Source: a virus
Direction: 5' to 3' (one strand)
IMG/VR virus record: IMGVR_UViG_3300050343_000147
Location: 1 to 64,000 of that record
DNA: 64,000 nucleotides
This document shows, piece by piece, positions 9,001 through 19,700 of this stretch. Position 1 is the stretch's first letter; each line of letters begins with the position of its first letter. The position numbers and the translations under genes were made by a program. The notes under the pieces were generated by a model. It was not told where the DNA came from. It searched no databases and worked only from the letters and a program-made list of their open reading frames with translations.

Positions 9001-12000
9001 ACCAGCACTGAGAGTAGGACCTAAAATATTTACAACATAATCAGCTATTTTTAAATCATCACCTTTAAATTCTTGCATTTTAGAACCAACAAGTTCATTC
9101 ATAAAGTTGACATAACCCATTATTTGTTTATCATCTCTAAAATTTACACCACCTTTAGCTACACCTAATATATTTCTTACAACTTCTGTTTCTGTTTGCT
9201 CTTCAAAAGCCTGTATTAAATAATCGTTTATATTTATTTTTTTTGGTTTTCCAGTTTTAAAATCTTTTTGATTTTTAATAATACTTTTTCTAACTTTTTT
9301 CCATTCACTTATTATTTCTTCTCTTTTTCTACTAGGTGTTCCATCGCTTTTGTTTAGAAAATTTCCAAAAACACTTTGAAAAGCAGCATCAACATTATAG
9401 TTATCAATTGCAATTGAACTTATAAATTCAGGCAATAAGCCTCTGTATACAGTTTGATCTTCTGGTTTTAAACTTCTTAAACTTTTGTTTAAATTTTGAT
9501 TATTACTAGCGGTTTTGCTAAACTTTAAATCAATAGGTCTTTTAATTGCTTTCGAAACTTTTTCAGTGGTTTGTGTTTTATCTACAAACTCTCTTTTCTC
9601 TGTAATTTCTGGTTTCTGTATAGTTTCCATTGTAGCATCAAAAGCAAACTCTTCTGCTAATGCTTCAGCTAATGCATCTTTTCTAGTACCTTTAGTTGAT
9701 GTACCAACATCTCTACCTAAAAAGTAATTAATAAATTCAGCTTTAGTAATATCTTTTTTCTTAAATATTTTTTTACCTTCTTTAGTTTTTTCTCTTTTAC
9801 CAGTGTCTTCTGCAAACGGTCTAAATCTTTTATTTATAATTTCTTGAGGTATAGCTTCATAAATATTTTCAAAGTTATCTCTTAAAAAAGTTTCGTAAGC
9901 AGCTCTTGACCCTAAAACATCTTTAGCTATAGTAGTTTTAAGTTCTGTTCTAAAACCTTTTTGTAAAGCTTTTTTAAACTGTGGTGAATCTACAGGTGGT
10001 AGTTTAGTGCCAAAAGTTTTTGTAACAGCATCAATTACTTTTTGTGTGGTAGCTTTATCTAGTTTAATTTTCTTCCTTAAACTTTCTTTTGCTTTTGTAG
10101 GTTTTTCCGCAACACGCTCTGTAACCTCTTCAGTGGTTGTATCTGTAACTCCTTTAGCCTCTGTGACATCTAGTTTAAACTCAGTGTCTAAAACTCTATT
10201 AGAAGCTTCTATAGCTCTTGCTGGTAAAAACTTATTTATATAAGCAGCTAACGGGACACCTTTGCTAGCATCGTATTCATTTATTAAATCTATAATACCA
10301 CGCTTACCAGTTTCTATTTCGTCGGTTAATAGTTGTCTATCAAAACCAGGCGCTTCACTTCTTCTTTGTACAATTCTATTTGTAATAGGTTTAAACTTCT
10401 CTATTATTTCAAACGCACCTTCTTTACCTTTTTGTTCAAATATAGTTTGAACAGCATCAGACTCAGATTTAGATTCTTTTATAATATTTTCAACATCTTG
10501 CTCCTGTTGCTTAGGTATAACTAATTCACCTTTAACACCTTTAGCAGCTGCTTTTACTTGACCTAAGTTTAATGTACCTTTTTCTACACTATTGCTATAA
10601 TCTTTTATAAAATTATATACATCTCTACCATTATTAAATTTAACGTTTAATCCAAAGCGTTGCAATACTCTTCTTACACTATCACCAATCCTTGTAAAAA
10701 TATTTTCTTCAAACTTAATATCACCACTGGCTAAAGCATCTGAAAATAGGGTTAAGGCTTCTTCCATTTGAACTTCTTCAGATTTGTCAGCATATTGCTC
10801 CATTCGTTTTTTAAAGTTACTATCTTTAATTTGAGCAGAATCTATTTTGTTTAGTTCTTTTAAAAGTTCATTACCTAAATTAATTGCGGTTTCAGGATTG
10901 TCTTTAACTGTTTTATATAATATAGCATGGCCTATTTCGTGAGTACCAACATTAAAAGCTTTTTCTTTACTAGCAATATCTCTATTTATAACAATAGTTT
11001 GCTCGCCTGTGTTAGGATTTTGAACTATAAAACCTTGATCTGTAGAAGACTTAATATTTAAATCTTTTTCATTTTTTAAAAAATCATCAATTTCTTTTTT
11101 ATTAGCAAAATCTCTTACATCAACACCACTAATAAATTTAGAAGCTTGTTTAGCTTTAGTTATATTGTTTACTAATTTTTCTCCTTCAGATCTTATTTCA
11201 TATATTTCTTGACTAGCGTTGTTTCTAGCTTTTTCTATATTATTTATAAGAATATTTTTAGTATCAGAATCTAATTCTGTTGAAGATTTAATCTTGTTAA
11301 TTTTACTACCTGATTCTGTTAAAAAATCAGAATTTTTACTTATAATATTTAATTGTTTTTCATTAAGAGAAGAAACTATATTATCATTACTATCAAATTG
11401 GTTTTTTAAATCTTGTTTTATTTGAGCTTGAACAGTGTTAATAGTTTTTATTTGTTCTTCTGATATATTTTTTTTAAATTTAGAATTTTCTAAATCATTT
11501 AATTGTTTTATAGAATTTTTAATTTTTTGTTGCTCTTCACTTGTTCTTATTGCTCTTCCAGCTCTTAAAGCTTTTCCGCCAACAGCAAGTCCAACACCTC
11601 CAAACATACCCTTAAGCGCTTGATCTAAGGCATCTGGTGACGTCATAGAATTACCAGCTTCTAAACTTGCTTTTTTTAAGCTCATTCCTTTTGCTAAATT
11701 AGTGTTTAGTTCACCGGTACCGTATTGAAACCACTCTTGAAGAAAGTTTTTACCACCAACATTTATTAAAGAAAATAATTCTTTTCTAGAACTAGTAGGC
11801 ATAGAATTTATCCATTTACCTATATTTCCAATTTGTGCTTTTTCAGAAACATATTCTACAATACCTAAAAAACCAGGAACAATAACTTCTGCTTTACCAG
11901 AATTAACAAGTTCTTCACTTGTAACACCAAGTTCATTTGCCTTTGTTTCGTTGTAGTTTTTTATGGAGCCAGAGGTTATAGTTGTAAAAAGACCAACCGG

Positions 12001-12918
12001 CGTTGATGCAACTGAAGTTACTATAGATGCAACCCCATCTAACGCAGCGGCAATACCACCTGAAAAATAATTATCTTTATTTAAATTAGGAAAAGATTGT
12101 GTAGGTAGATTTTGACTCTGCAATTTATCTATTCTAGATTTAGCCCTACCCATGCCCTCTATACTTTCTTTATAAAGTTTTTCAGCTGCTTCTACTCCAT
12201 ATATATTAGCTGTTAAATCAAAGCCTTGAGTGCCCATAAAATGATACATGTAACTAAATTGATCATCTAAACCTGATAATTGCCTCATATTATTAGTTAA
12301 TGTCCCATACATATCCTCTAAAAAAGGTAAGTCAATTTTACCACTAGAAACGTCTTGCATTTTTTTCTGTCTTCTGTCTCTAGCTTCTTTTTCAACTTTA
12401 GATATTCTTTGTGATTCTTCAAATGGAGTTATAGATGTTAATTCTCCTTGAGCTTGTTTTTGTTTTTTTATATCTTCTTCTGTTAATTCTGGTAAATTAG
12501 CAGCTGCCATCATTATATTTCTAGCTGCATCGTTTTGTTCTTGTTGAATTTTTTCGTTATATTGTTTAGCCGTTACTTCAACTTCTTCTAATCCAACTGG
12601 GATAAATTGACCGTCACTAACCCCTCTTAATTTAATTTCACCTTCATCTGTAAAACCAGATCCAGCACCAATGAAATATCTGTTTCTTTTGTTTTTAGGA
12701 TCTGTAGAAACCGAAGAACCAGGATCCAATGTGGATGCCGTATTTGGTTCTGGTGTTACAGACGCATCCGTCTCCGCAACACCGTTTGTCTTTACTGAAT
12801 TATCTTCATCTGTTTCAATACCAACTTTAACAATATAATCATCTAAACTAAGGTTTGAATCTTCCGCAGCTAATTGCACATCTTCTAAAGAATATGTTTT
12901 GTCTTTAAATTTAAACAT
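6013..12918 (-). CDS. Giant polyvalent internal virion protein with zinc-metallopeptidase motif
   Basis: This 2301-residue protein is probably packaged and injected with the DNA. The N-terminus (SLEDVQLAAEDSNLSLDDYI) is typical of phage polyvalent proteins. A hydrophobic stretch lies near residues 280-310. H660-E-I-G-H664 is an HExxH zinc site, with a possible third ligand in EEALTLFSDAL about 60 residues later. Three K-F-S-K linkers lie near residues 1129, 1595 and 1622. The C-terminal part (AFANTPAQYARLMQKAASDL) matches the region often called a large polyvalent protein domain. The last ~25 residues are a Lys/Arg/Ser tail. No RNA-polymerase DxDxD motif was found. Likely roles are a protease plus DNA-delivery functions; only the motif is certain. 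Confidence 0.8.
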   Translation of the reverse strand: MFKFKDKTYSLEDVQLAAEDSNLSLDDYIVKVGIETDEDNSVKTNGVAETDASVTPEPNTASTLDPGSSVSTDPKNKRNRYFIGAGSGFTDEGEIKLRGVSDGQFIPVGLEEVEVTAKQYNEKIQQEQNDAARNIMMAAANLPELTEEDIKKQKQAQGELTSITPFEESQRISKVEKEARDRRQKKMQDVSSGKIDLPFLEDMYGTLTNNMRQLSGLDDQFSYMYHFMGTQGFDLTANIYGVEAAEKLYKESIEGMGRAKSRIDKLQSQNLPTQSFPNLNKDNYFSGGIAAALDGVASIVTSVASTPVGLFTTITSGSIKNYNETKANELGVTSEELVNSGKAEVIVPGFLGIVEYVSEKAQIGNIGKWINSMPTSSRKELFSLINVGGKNFLQEWFQYGTGELNTNLAKGMSLKKASLEAGNSMTSPDALDQALKGMFGGVGLAVGGKALRAGRAIRTSEEQQKIKNSIKQLNDLENSKFKKNISEEQIKTINTVQAQIKQDLKNQFDSNDNIVSSLNEKQLNIISKNSDFLTESGSKINKIKSSTELDSDTKNILINNIEKARNNASQEIYEIRSEGEKLVNNITKAKQASKFISGVDVRDFANKKEIDDFLKNEKDLNIKSSTDQGFIVQNPNTGEQTIVINRDIASKEKAFNVGTHEIGHAILYKTVKDNPETAINLGNELLKELNKIDSAQIKDSNFKKRMEQYADKSEEVQMEEALTLFSDALASGDIKFEENIFTRIGDSVRRVLQRFGLNVKFNNGRDVYNFIKDYSNSVEKGTLNLGQVKAAAKGVKGELVIPKQQEQDVENIIKESKSESDAVQTIFEQKGKEGAFEIIEKFKPITNRIVQRRSEAPGFDRQLLTDEIETGKRGIIDLINEYDASKGVPLAAYINKFLPARAIEASNRVLDTEFKLDVTEAKGVTDTTTEEVTERVAEKPTKAKESLRKKIKLDKATTQKVIDAVTKTFGTKLPPVDSPQFKKALQKGFRTELKTTIAKDVLGSRAAYETFLRDNFENIYEAIPQEIINKRFRPFAEDTGKREKTKEGKKIFKKKDITKAEFINYFLGRDVGTSTKGTRKDALAEALAEEFAFDATMETIQKPEITEKREFVDKTQTTEKVSKAIKRPIDLKFSKTASNNQNLNKSLRSLKPEDQTVYRGLLPEFISSIAIDNYNVDAAFQSVFGNFLNKSDGTPSRKREEIISEWKKVRKSIIKNQKDFKTGKPKKININDYLIQAFEEQTETEVVRNILGVAKGGVNFRDDKQIMGYVNFMNELVGSKMQEFKGDDLKIADYVVNILGPTLSAGAKVGGNNFMWELNKETDLLHLVPSTLERSDSLRTSIFGNQKEMSEVLIKPFLKKPELLTYKGNAPQYNSKPLLKTKVAQKVDTYVTSLNKTGGISKNMLDDSANYAKKNQDAIIDILDFYKGLNKESEITVNDLAMFFAASNGDMTALVRAAARVDSFAKSNSKNKKDYRYEHNPPARTMLVNMAKYVNGQMTLEELKKGFDSYTVSIIPKQMDDVINERYKDSSPLVGSRYYNSFTFGRFPFSMTVYEKQNNGNYKTKVLGAFAPQAYKEVQAAKAKNINSLPSKIQTKFSKTSSNQNVLNEMQRLDTEAQNARIKFSKSKDLNKDFNDIIERATGIGTEKRYGQTKARAVGADKGKFNLLGIPPSAQDFVGLTRYFAGKGKKGDETIAWIKENFLDPFARANIDISNARVALANDFKALKKLLGVSPKDLNKKITGEPYTVGNAVRVYTWIQQGMTIPGLSKADQKILEDYVTANENLVTFANELIAINKDNGYPKPQDSWLAGTITTDLLSGLNTVVRAKYLKQWQGNVNEVFNETNLNKLEAAYGKSYREALENILGRMKSGSNRGAMGDSLTGRFVDWLNGSIGAIMFFNMRSAVLQTISAVNFVNWSDNNPLKAAAAFGNQPQYWSDVIKLMNSDYLVERRNGLKINVNEADIAEIAAESKNKAKAFISKLLKLGFLPTQIADSFAIASGGATFYRNRLKSLIKDGMSQKEAEAQAFQDFREIAEESQQSSRPDRISAQQAGPMGRVILAFANTPAQYARLMQKAASDLKNRRGDDKTNISKILYYGAIQNVIFNALQQALFAMAFGDEEPDEEAKNKKYTGIVNGMADSLLRGLGFHGAAISTLKNAIMKLAEGKEAQDAAIELLDISPPISSKIGKLKSAGRTWDWNKKEIMEKGFSLDNPAYLAAGQVISAATNVPLDRGIRKLQNLKDASDAENEEWIRVANALGWAKWELEWQKDKPKKKKKTKARTRSSSRSSSRTKSRTKKR

Positions 12919-12927
12919 AATTATAAT

Positions 12928-14550
12928 TTAATTTTTTATAAGAGACATAGGATCAAAAACTATAGGCAAACCTTGTACTTTACCTTCTTTTTCAGCTTCT
13001 TTTTGTAATTTTAAATATGCTTGGTCATAAGTATTACCTCCATCTAAAATATACATAGTCATTTTAAGTTTAGCATCACTTAAACCTTTTGAAGGAATTT
13101 CTGCTACTTTACCTGTAGCCACTGATTTTAACTCTAAATAATCACCTTCTTCGTCACCCTCCACGTTTTTAAAACTAAACTCTGGTAAAAGTTGTTTTTG
13201 AAATTCTGAATCAAATATTATATCTTGTTTTTTAGTACCTTTAAGCGTAGGTCTTTTTGTGTTTAATTTTTCAAGTTTACTAGTTAAAGATTTTAATCTT
13301 TTAGAAGTTCCAGCTCTTTTTATTTCACTCTCTGTTAATTTTTCATCTACGCCAACTTCTTTCAGTCTAGGCATAGTATCTTGCAGTTCTTTATGTTTTT
13401 TATCTAGTATCGCATCTGTAAGTTTTGCAAATGATCCTGGTGTTAAACCGTGGTCTGTTTCAGCAGATGGTTCAAGATCTATATCCGCACCTAAAACATC
13501 ATCTGTCCAGCTTTGCATAGCGACTAAACCAGAGCCCATGTCACCACCAGAAGCTCTACCTTGTTTTATAACACCAGTTATCTGAGCTTTTAATCCAGGT
13601 AACATTGTATTTTTAAACTTAGTAATATCTAAATTATCAACTTCATATTCTTTTACAACATTATTTTTATCAACAGATTTTATAACACTTGTTCCGTTAA
13701 GCATTCCTTTTACAATTTCAGAATTAAGATCTATAGCTCCGTTTAATGTTATTTTTTCATTTTCTAAATTTTCACTAACACCTTTGTTTATAACAGGATT
13801 CATTACTAAGCTTTGTGGTGTGAAATCACTATTAAGATTGTAAGTTCTTTTATTTTTTTCAGCTAAATCTAAAATTTTATTGTCTTTACCTTTACTTAAA
13901 ACACTTTCAACCTTACCTCTATATGGTAACTCTCTGCCGTCTTGAGTTCTTGCAGATGGTTTATTTAAAAAAGTCATTGAAACATTTAAAGCACCTGAAC
14001 TATCTCTTATTATATTAAAATCATAATCAGCTTTTGGACTACCACTAAAAGTATCGTTTATATCATTTAAAACTTGAGGATTTGTGGCAGATGCTGATAA
14101 GCCTCCTTCTTGACCAAGATTTACTTGTTTTGCAGATATTTCATCTCTTTCTCCTTTTAAATTTTCTAAAGCATTAGGTAAACCTACATCAAAAAAAGTT
14201 TCTAAAGCGTTTAATTCATTTTGTTTACTTAAACGATCGTTTCCTGTTAAATTAACATTAGCAAGTTGTTGTCTTAATTGTGCAGCTTTATTTACTTCAC
14301 CATCTAATATTTTTCTAAACTGAGGTGTTATATTAAAATCTTTTAAAGACTTGTTTACGTCTTTTAAATAATCCGAACTAAACTTAATAAGATCAGCTTG
14401 ACCTTTTAAATTTGATTTTTTTATCGCTTGGGCTTTAGCAAATCTAGTGTTTAAAGCTTTAACCGTGCTTTGTCCTATACTAGAGATAGCTTGTGCATAA
14501 TATTTTGCAGATTCTGTATCAATTACTGTTTGTGGATTTCTATATGACAT
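12928..14550 (-). CDS. Internal virion protein
   Basis: The 540-residue protein is mostly helical and charged, with long alpha segments (KKSNLKGQADLIKFSSDYLK) and no signal peptide or membrane helix. It lies between the gp14-like protein and the giant polyvalent protein with 1-9 bp spacing, which in T7-like gene order is the place of the middle ejection protein (gp15-like). Sequence alone gives no specific domain. Function is inferred from order. Confidence 0.65.
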   Translation of the reverse strand: MSYRNPQTVIDTESAKYYAQAISSIGQSTVKALNTRFAKAQAIKKSNLKGQADLIKFSSDYLKDVNKSLKDFNITPQFRKILDGEVNKAAQLRQQLANVNLTGNDRLSKQNELNALETFFDVGLPNALENLKGERDEISAKQVNLGQEGGLSASATNPQVLNDINDTFSGSPKADYDFNIIRDSSGALNVSMTFLNKPSARTQDGRELPYRGKVESVLSKGKDNKILDLAEKNKRTYNLNSDFTPQSLVMNPVINKGVSENLENEKITLNGAIDLNSEIVKGMLNGTSVIKSVDKNNVVKEYEVDNLDITKFKNTMLPGLKAQITGVIKQGRASGGDMGSGLVAMQSWTDDVLGADIDLEPSAETDHGLTPGSFAKLTDAILDKKHKELQDTMPRLKEVGVDEKLTESEIKRAGTSKRLKSLTSKLEKLNTKRPTLKGTKKQDIIFDSEFQKQLLPEFSFKNVEGDEEGDYLELKSVATGKVAEIPSKGLSDAKLKMTMYILDGGNTYDQAYLKLQKEAEKEGKVQGLPIVFDPMSLIKN

Positions 14551-14551
14551 A

Positions 14552-15349
14552 TTAACCGTTGTTTCCTGCGTAGGCCGCAGCTATATTACCGATAGAAGAA
14601 AGACCAGCTGAATACATTGCTGATGCACCTTGTGATGCAGCAACAGCTGCTTGAGCTTGACCTGTTATTTGAGCTTGTTTTCTATCTAATTGTTCCATTT
14701 CTCTTCTTTCTTTTTGACTAAATACAAATTGTTTACCGGCAACATCAGCTTGTTGTAATCTTTGTGCTTCAGTCATTTGTATGCCTTGAACTCTTTGAGC
14801 TTCTTGCATTTTTAACTGCTCTAGTTGAGATTGACCTTGAGCTTTTAATTTTTCGTTAGCAGCCTCTTGTTGTTCTATATTTGCACTAACACCTTTTTTA
14901 CTTTGTAATGCAGCTTGTGCTAAAGCAGTTGCGCCACCAGCACTAGCTCCAGTAGCTCTTAACATATCTAATGTATTTGCCAAAGCTATATCCGCTTCTT
15001 CAATCTGCATGTTTGCCGCTTGAGTAGCCACACCTAAGTTAGCATAAGGATTGGAAACCATACCGCTTAAGTCTTTTGCCATACTAGAAATATCTGTTAC
15101 TCCTGCATAAGGATTTATTATAGCTTGTCTGTTTTTTTCTAAAACACTAAGTTCTCCTTTTAATCTATCACGCTCTACTCTAGCTCTATAAGCTTCACGT
15201 TTTTTTGCACCACCACCAAACAAAGCTCCAAGCCCAGATATTACGGCTCCGCCTATAGCTATACCAGTGCTAACAGGATCTAAAGCCATTGTAACCCCAT
15301 ATGGATTACCAAAAAACCACTCGTATATTTGTATTAAAATTTCTTCCAT
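14552..15349 (-). CDS. T7 gp14-like internal/ejection protein
   Basis: In this 265-residue protein an N-terminal glycine-rich hydrophobic helix (TGIAIGGAVISGLGALFGGG, about residues 28-47) is followed by a long Ala/Gln-rich amphipathic helix region (EQLKMQEAQRVQGIQMTEAQ) and a hydrophobic C-terminus. This layout matches the small inner-core ejection proteins of podoviruses that enter the outer membrane. A later start at residue 21 (MALDPVSTG) is possible and would fit the usual N-terminus better. Confidence 0.75.
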   Translation of the reverse strand: MEEILIQIYEWFFGNPYGVTMALDPVSTGIAIGGAVISGLGALFGGGAKKREAYRARVERDRLKGELSVLEKNRQAIINPYAGVTDISSMAKDLSGMVSNPYANLGVATQAANMQIEEADIALANTLDMLRATGASAGGATALAQAALQSKKGVSANIEQQEAANEKLKAQGQSQLEQLKMQEAQRVQGIQMTEAQRLQQADVAGKQFVFSQKERREMEQLDRKQAQITGQAQAAVAASQGASAMYSAGLSSIGNIAAAYAGNNG

Positions 15350-15354
15350 ATTAT

Positions 15355-16704
15355 TTAGTATGATGATTCTACAATATCAGATGATACTGCAAATAATTCT
15401 TTTTTAGTTGTTGGGTAATCATTGTTTATTAATTTAAACTTAACTGTTGACCAAAATCCTTTTATACCAGAAGAGCTGGCACCCCAAAGTATTTCACCAC
15501 CTGTTGATGTTGAAACATTTATCAAGTTAGCAAAAAATTTATTTTCTTTTCTTTTAAAATTATTAGCAAACATATCTGACTCTAAGGAGCTTAAATTAGT
15601 TTGTAATGTAAATTTACCTACTGGAGAAGCAATGTCACTAGAACTAGCTACCATGCTTTCTAATTGCCACCCGTCAACACCTTCGTAATTTATTGTTTTA
15701 AAATTTTTAACTAATGATGGTTCTTTATTTAAAATAACTGTGACAGTAGAGTCAGCAGCGGTGTTATTATAAAACTTACCGTATTGACCAGAGTTATGTA
15801 ACCAAATTTTTCCATCATAAAAACTATAGAAATTATTAATTAAACTAGTTAAAAAACTAGGTTTATAAGTAAAAAAACTAGTCCAACCTAAAACACCTTC
15901 ATCAAAAGATAATGTTTTATATGTTTCATAACTTACAGGATCTGTCGGCAAAGGCCCTACGTTAGAACCCTGTAAAGATAGAATGTAATTTTTATTATGA
16001 ATATCCCATCCACCGACAATTTTAGTTGCAGAAGCTAATTCATCTCTAAAAAAGTCATGCATACCATATGATGATATTTCTGTAATACCATCTGCAGACA
16101 ACCTTAAAACACATCCTTTTTTTCTATCTGTAAAATATTTTCTATAACCATATACAGCAAAACTAAATGGATCTGTAGCAATACCGTATTCACCTGCATA
16201 AGCTACTATTTGTCCTATTACTAAATTACTAGAAGTTACAGTTCCATTACCCTCTGCTGAGTATATAGCATCTTTATCTATTAAAGCTCTACTTACTTTA
16301 TCTTCTTGAAATATAATTAAGTTTGTATCCTCAGCATAAAGTTTTTGTATTGAACCATTTGCTGGGTCTGTAGATCTAGTTATGTCTTCGCCTACAGAAA
16401 ACTGATTAGTGTTATTTACACCTGTTCTTGAATTAAATATACCTGAGTATATCAAAGTGTTAAACCTGTGTTGTTGTTTAGTATTTTCTTCATCTAAATA
16501 AGCTTTAACACCAAAATCAACTGTCGTGTTGTTGTAACCTCCTCTGATTCTAGACTCTTCTACATACCAATCATCAGCAGCAACCGACGTGTAACTTCCA
16601 GGTACGTTAGCATAAGGCGCTATTGGTTGCGGACTAGCCGTGACAATATCTTTAATTTTTTTAATTAAGAAAGTATTAAAATATTTTACTTCTACTATTG
16701 CCAT
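15355..16704 (-). CDS. crAss/P22-type tail stabilisation protein, C-terminal-type segment
   Basis: The 449-residue protein carries VEESRIRGGYNNTTVDFG, SVGEDITRSTDPANG and IQKLYAEDTNLIIFQEDKVSR. I recognise these as the beta-rich segment found in the second part of long stabilisation (gp10-like) proteins of crAss-like podoviruses. Here it is a separate gene placed 18 bp after the preceding 1263-residue stabilisation protein. It probably forms part of the tail hub below the portal/adaptor. Confidence 0.7.
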   Translation of the reverse strand: MAIVEVKYFNTFLIKKIKDIVTASPQPIAPYANVPGSYTSVAADDWYVEESRIRGGYNNTTVDFGVKAYLDEENTKQQHRFNTLIYSGIFNSRTGVNNTNQFSVGEDITRSTDPANGSIQKLYAEDTNLIIFQEDKVSRALIDKDAIYSAEGNGTVTSSNLVIGQIVAYAGEYGIATDPFSFAVYGYRKYFTDRKKGCVLRLSADGITEISSYGMHDFFRDELASATKIVGGWDIHNKNYILSLQGSNVGPLPTDPVSYETYKTLSFDEGVLGWTSFFTYKPSFLTSLINNFYSFYDGKIWLHNSGQYGKFYNNTAADSTVTVILNKEPSLVKNFKTINYEGVDGWQLESMVASSSDIASPVGKFTLQTNLSSLESDMFANNFKRKENKFFANLINVSTSTGGEILWGASSSGIKGFWSTVKFKLINNDYPTTKKELFAVSSDIVESSY

Positions 16705-16722
16705 AATTTATTATCACTTAAT

Positions 16723-19700
16723 TTAACATGTACTTACAATATCTACGACACCATTACTGTTATTAATATCAAAATATCTTCTATTACCAAAACCAGTTTG
16801 AGCACAGTTATAAGAATATACTCCTGACGCCGCTAAAGGAGAGCTAGATCCATTTGGTCCTTGTCTTATAACATCACCAACTTGTGGTGTGCCACTATTT
16901 GTCGTATTGTTATAATATAAATTAGAACCACAATCTGGATTTTGTTGACCATTGAAATGACAAGATGCACTAAATACACTAGGAGGTGATGCATAAAACG
17001 GAAAACCTATAGCCGCTGAAACAACGTTAACTTCTTGTGTTGCTGTTTGGTTTAAAGAACCACTAGCTAAAGCAGAACCATTGTAGGCATCTTCTAATTT
17101 TATGGTTAATGTGCATGTGCCAGGATTTGTTCCTGTACCTGTTTTAGTTATAACTCCTGTTGTTTCGTTTATAGAAAAAACACCATTATAAACAGAAGGG
17201 CTAACACCTGAAATACTCCATTTTAATTGTTGTAACTTTAAAGTAGAGTTAACAGCTCCATTGTCACCTGTTATTGTTGCTATAGTTCCTTCAAAATTTT
17301 GATTAATATTGTTTACAGCTGGCAAAGCAACGCCTCCGTTAATAACAGGTGGAGAGTTTTGTAAACTAACCTGTATGTTTAATGTAGATGACACTACAGG
17401 TGTAGCTGGTGCATTATTAGTTATAACCATTGATATAGTGTAGGATCTCACGTTTGGATCATAGTTGAAAACAAAAGCATCACCAACTTTAGCAAAATTA
17501 TACAAATGTGGATCACCTGAAGTACCAGCACCTGTTTTAGTAATGCTAAATTGACTAGAAACATCAGTTCCGTTAACATCAAGAACAGTTATAGTAGAAG
17601 ACTCTGTGTTAATAAGGTCGTTACCAGATTGATCAACTGGCGACAAATTTGTTAAAAAACTTCCAGTCATAGCCTCTGTAAAAGCACTAGAACTATAAGT
17701 TGACCAACCAACAGCACCTTCATAATCGGATTTTATAGCGTCATTTAATGTAGATATTAAACCTACCGTTGGTGTTTCCCAAAATATATCTAATAAAGAA
17801 TCTTGAGGTTCTGTTTCATATATAGCTAAATACGGTTGCATATTAGCACTTTGATTACTATCGTCTAAAACACCAGGTATAATTGTATAGTTATTTGAAA
17901 AAGTAATTCTAGCAATACTAGGATTTGTTGATGTTTGATAAATATTTTGATGCCCTCTAGCGTCTAAATCAGCGTAAGCCATATTTAAATCGTTAGAGTT
18001 AGTAGCGATTGTTGAAGCTGTGTCTGTAAGAACACCTGGAAAGTATTGAACATTATTTAAAGAAGAACCTCCAATAAGCCTGTTTGTAACTCTTAAAGAA
18101 AGCTGTACAGAACTTTTATATTGTTTTTGATCTGGACCTACTTGAGATAAATCTCTAGGTATTTTATTTATATTATCATTTAATAAAACTATATGACCAG
18201 TAGAACTATTTTCGTTAGTTGGAAAAGGATTTGTTCCAGCGCCGCCATGGGTTGGGTAGCCTCTTAATATACCAGGTAAGTAAGTATTATAGTAATCTTG
18301 CTCTTGCTGTTTTACAACTATTTTGTAAGAGTACCAACCTTTAGAATTTATACTATACTTATATTTTACATCAGGATTGCTAGGTGATTGTTGTAAGTAA
18401 ATAGAACTTGCTTGGCCATCGGTTGCAATAGTGTATTTACCTGAACTAGGTGTGTTGTTTTTAATATTAATTACCTTAACGTAATCTGTAAATTGACCTT
18501 CTAAAAAAGAACCTATTGTTGGTATTTCGCTTTGAACAGTACCTAGTTTAAATATATAAACACTACTATATGCTAATTCTGAGTTTTCAAGAATATTTTG
18601 AGCTGAGTTTAACACAAAATTGTTAGCGTTAGTTACTGTATCAATGACAACACCAGCTGGTAAACCACCACCTGTTACAACCATTCCTACGGTTATATTT
18701 GGATTTGCTGTTGTTAAGACTAAACTTGTTGTAGTACCACCTGCTGTATTGTCAGAACTAGTAGTACTCTCTATAATAACAGGTTGATCACCTGGTGTTG
18801 CTTGATAAGTATTGTAACCCGTGTCTGTGTTTGCGTACAAACCAGGTGTTCCAAGTGTGTCGTTTTCAGCTACCGTAATAGGTGTTTTTATATTTACTTT
18901 TAAAGCATCTCCAAACCAATTATTTAAATCACTTGTTGCAGAGTTAAAAGCATTATATATTGTATCACCGCCATAAACATTTCCATCGCCAGCTATTGTA
19001 GAGGTTAACTTTATACCAGATAATATAACGTCTGATTGTCTTCCAAATTTATCTGCTAAAATAAAACCAACTTGATAGTTTCTATTTTGCTTAACAGAAT
19101 GATTAGGGTATTCTACCCAGTTGTTATAATTGTTAGCTAAAGATTTTGGGCCAACACCTACTATATAATCTAAAAATTCAGGAGATGTATATTTATCTTT
19201 AAAATTACCATATATAATTCTATTTCCAGCTGTTTCTTGAGCTAAAGCTTTAACAGGAACTTTATCATAAACTCTAATTGTTTGATTTGTTGGTAACGTT
19301 CTAAAAGGTTTTCTTGATTGATAGTTGTATATGAAAATATTACTATTAGTTATAGAAGTCCACTTATTACGACTATCATTTAAAAATGGCTCATTGTAAT
19401 CTATTGAATCAATTACTTTAACTACAGTTTGATCAGACTCTTTGTAAAGTATATCTATAGATTTTATTTTATAAGTAGCATCGTCACCTGGTTGGCAATT
19501 ACTTAAAACATCTGGAAAAGGAATTAATAAATCTATATTTTGCACTCCATTTTCCATAAATTCTAATATAGTACTTCTATACGCTTCATCTTCATTGTTT
19601 TCTAAAAAATAACCTTTTTGTTTAGGTATAAAACATATTTGAGTAAAAGGTGCCATTAAAGAATACTCACCATCATCGAACTCAAATCTATAACTTAATC

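Noticed and set aside
6013-12918. crAss-type virion RNA polymerase in the giant protein
   Set aside because: No DxDxD/DFDGD-type catalytic motif is present; only the HEIGH zinc site and polyvalent-protein features are visible.
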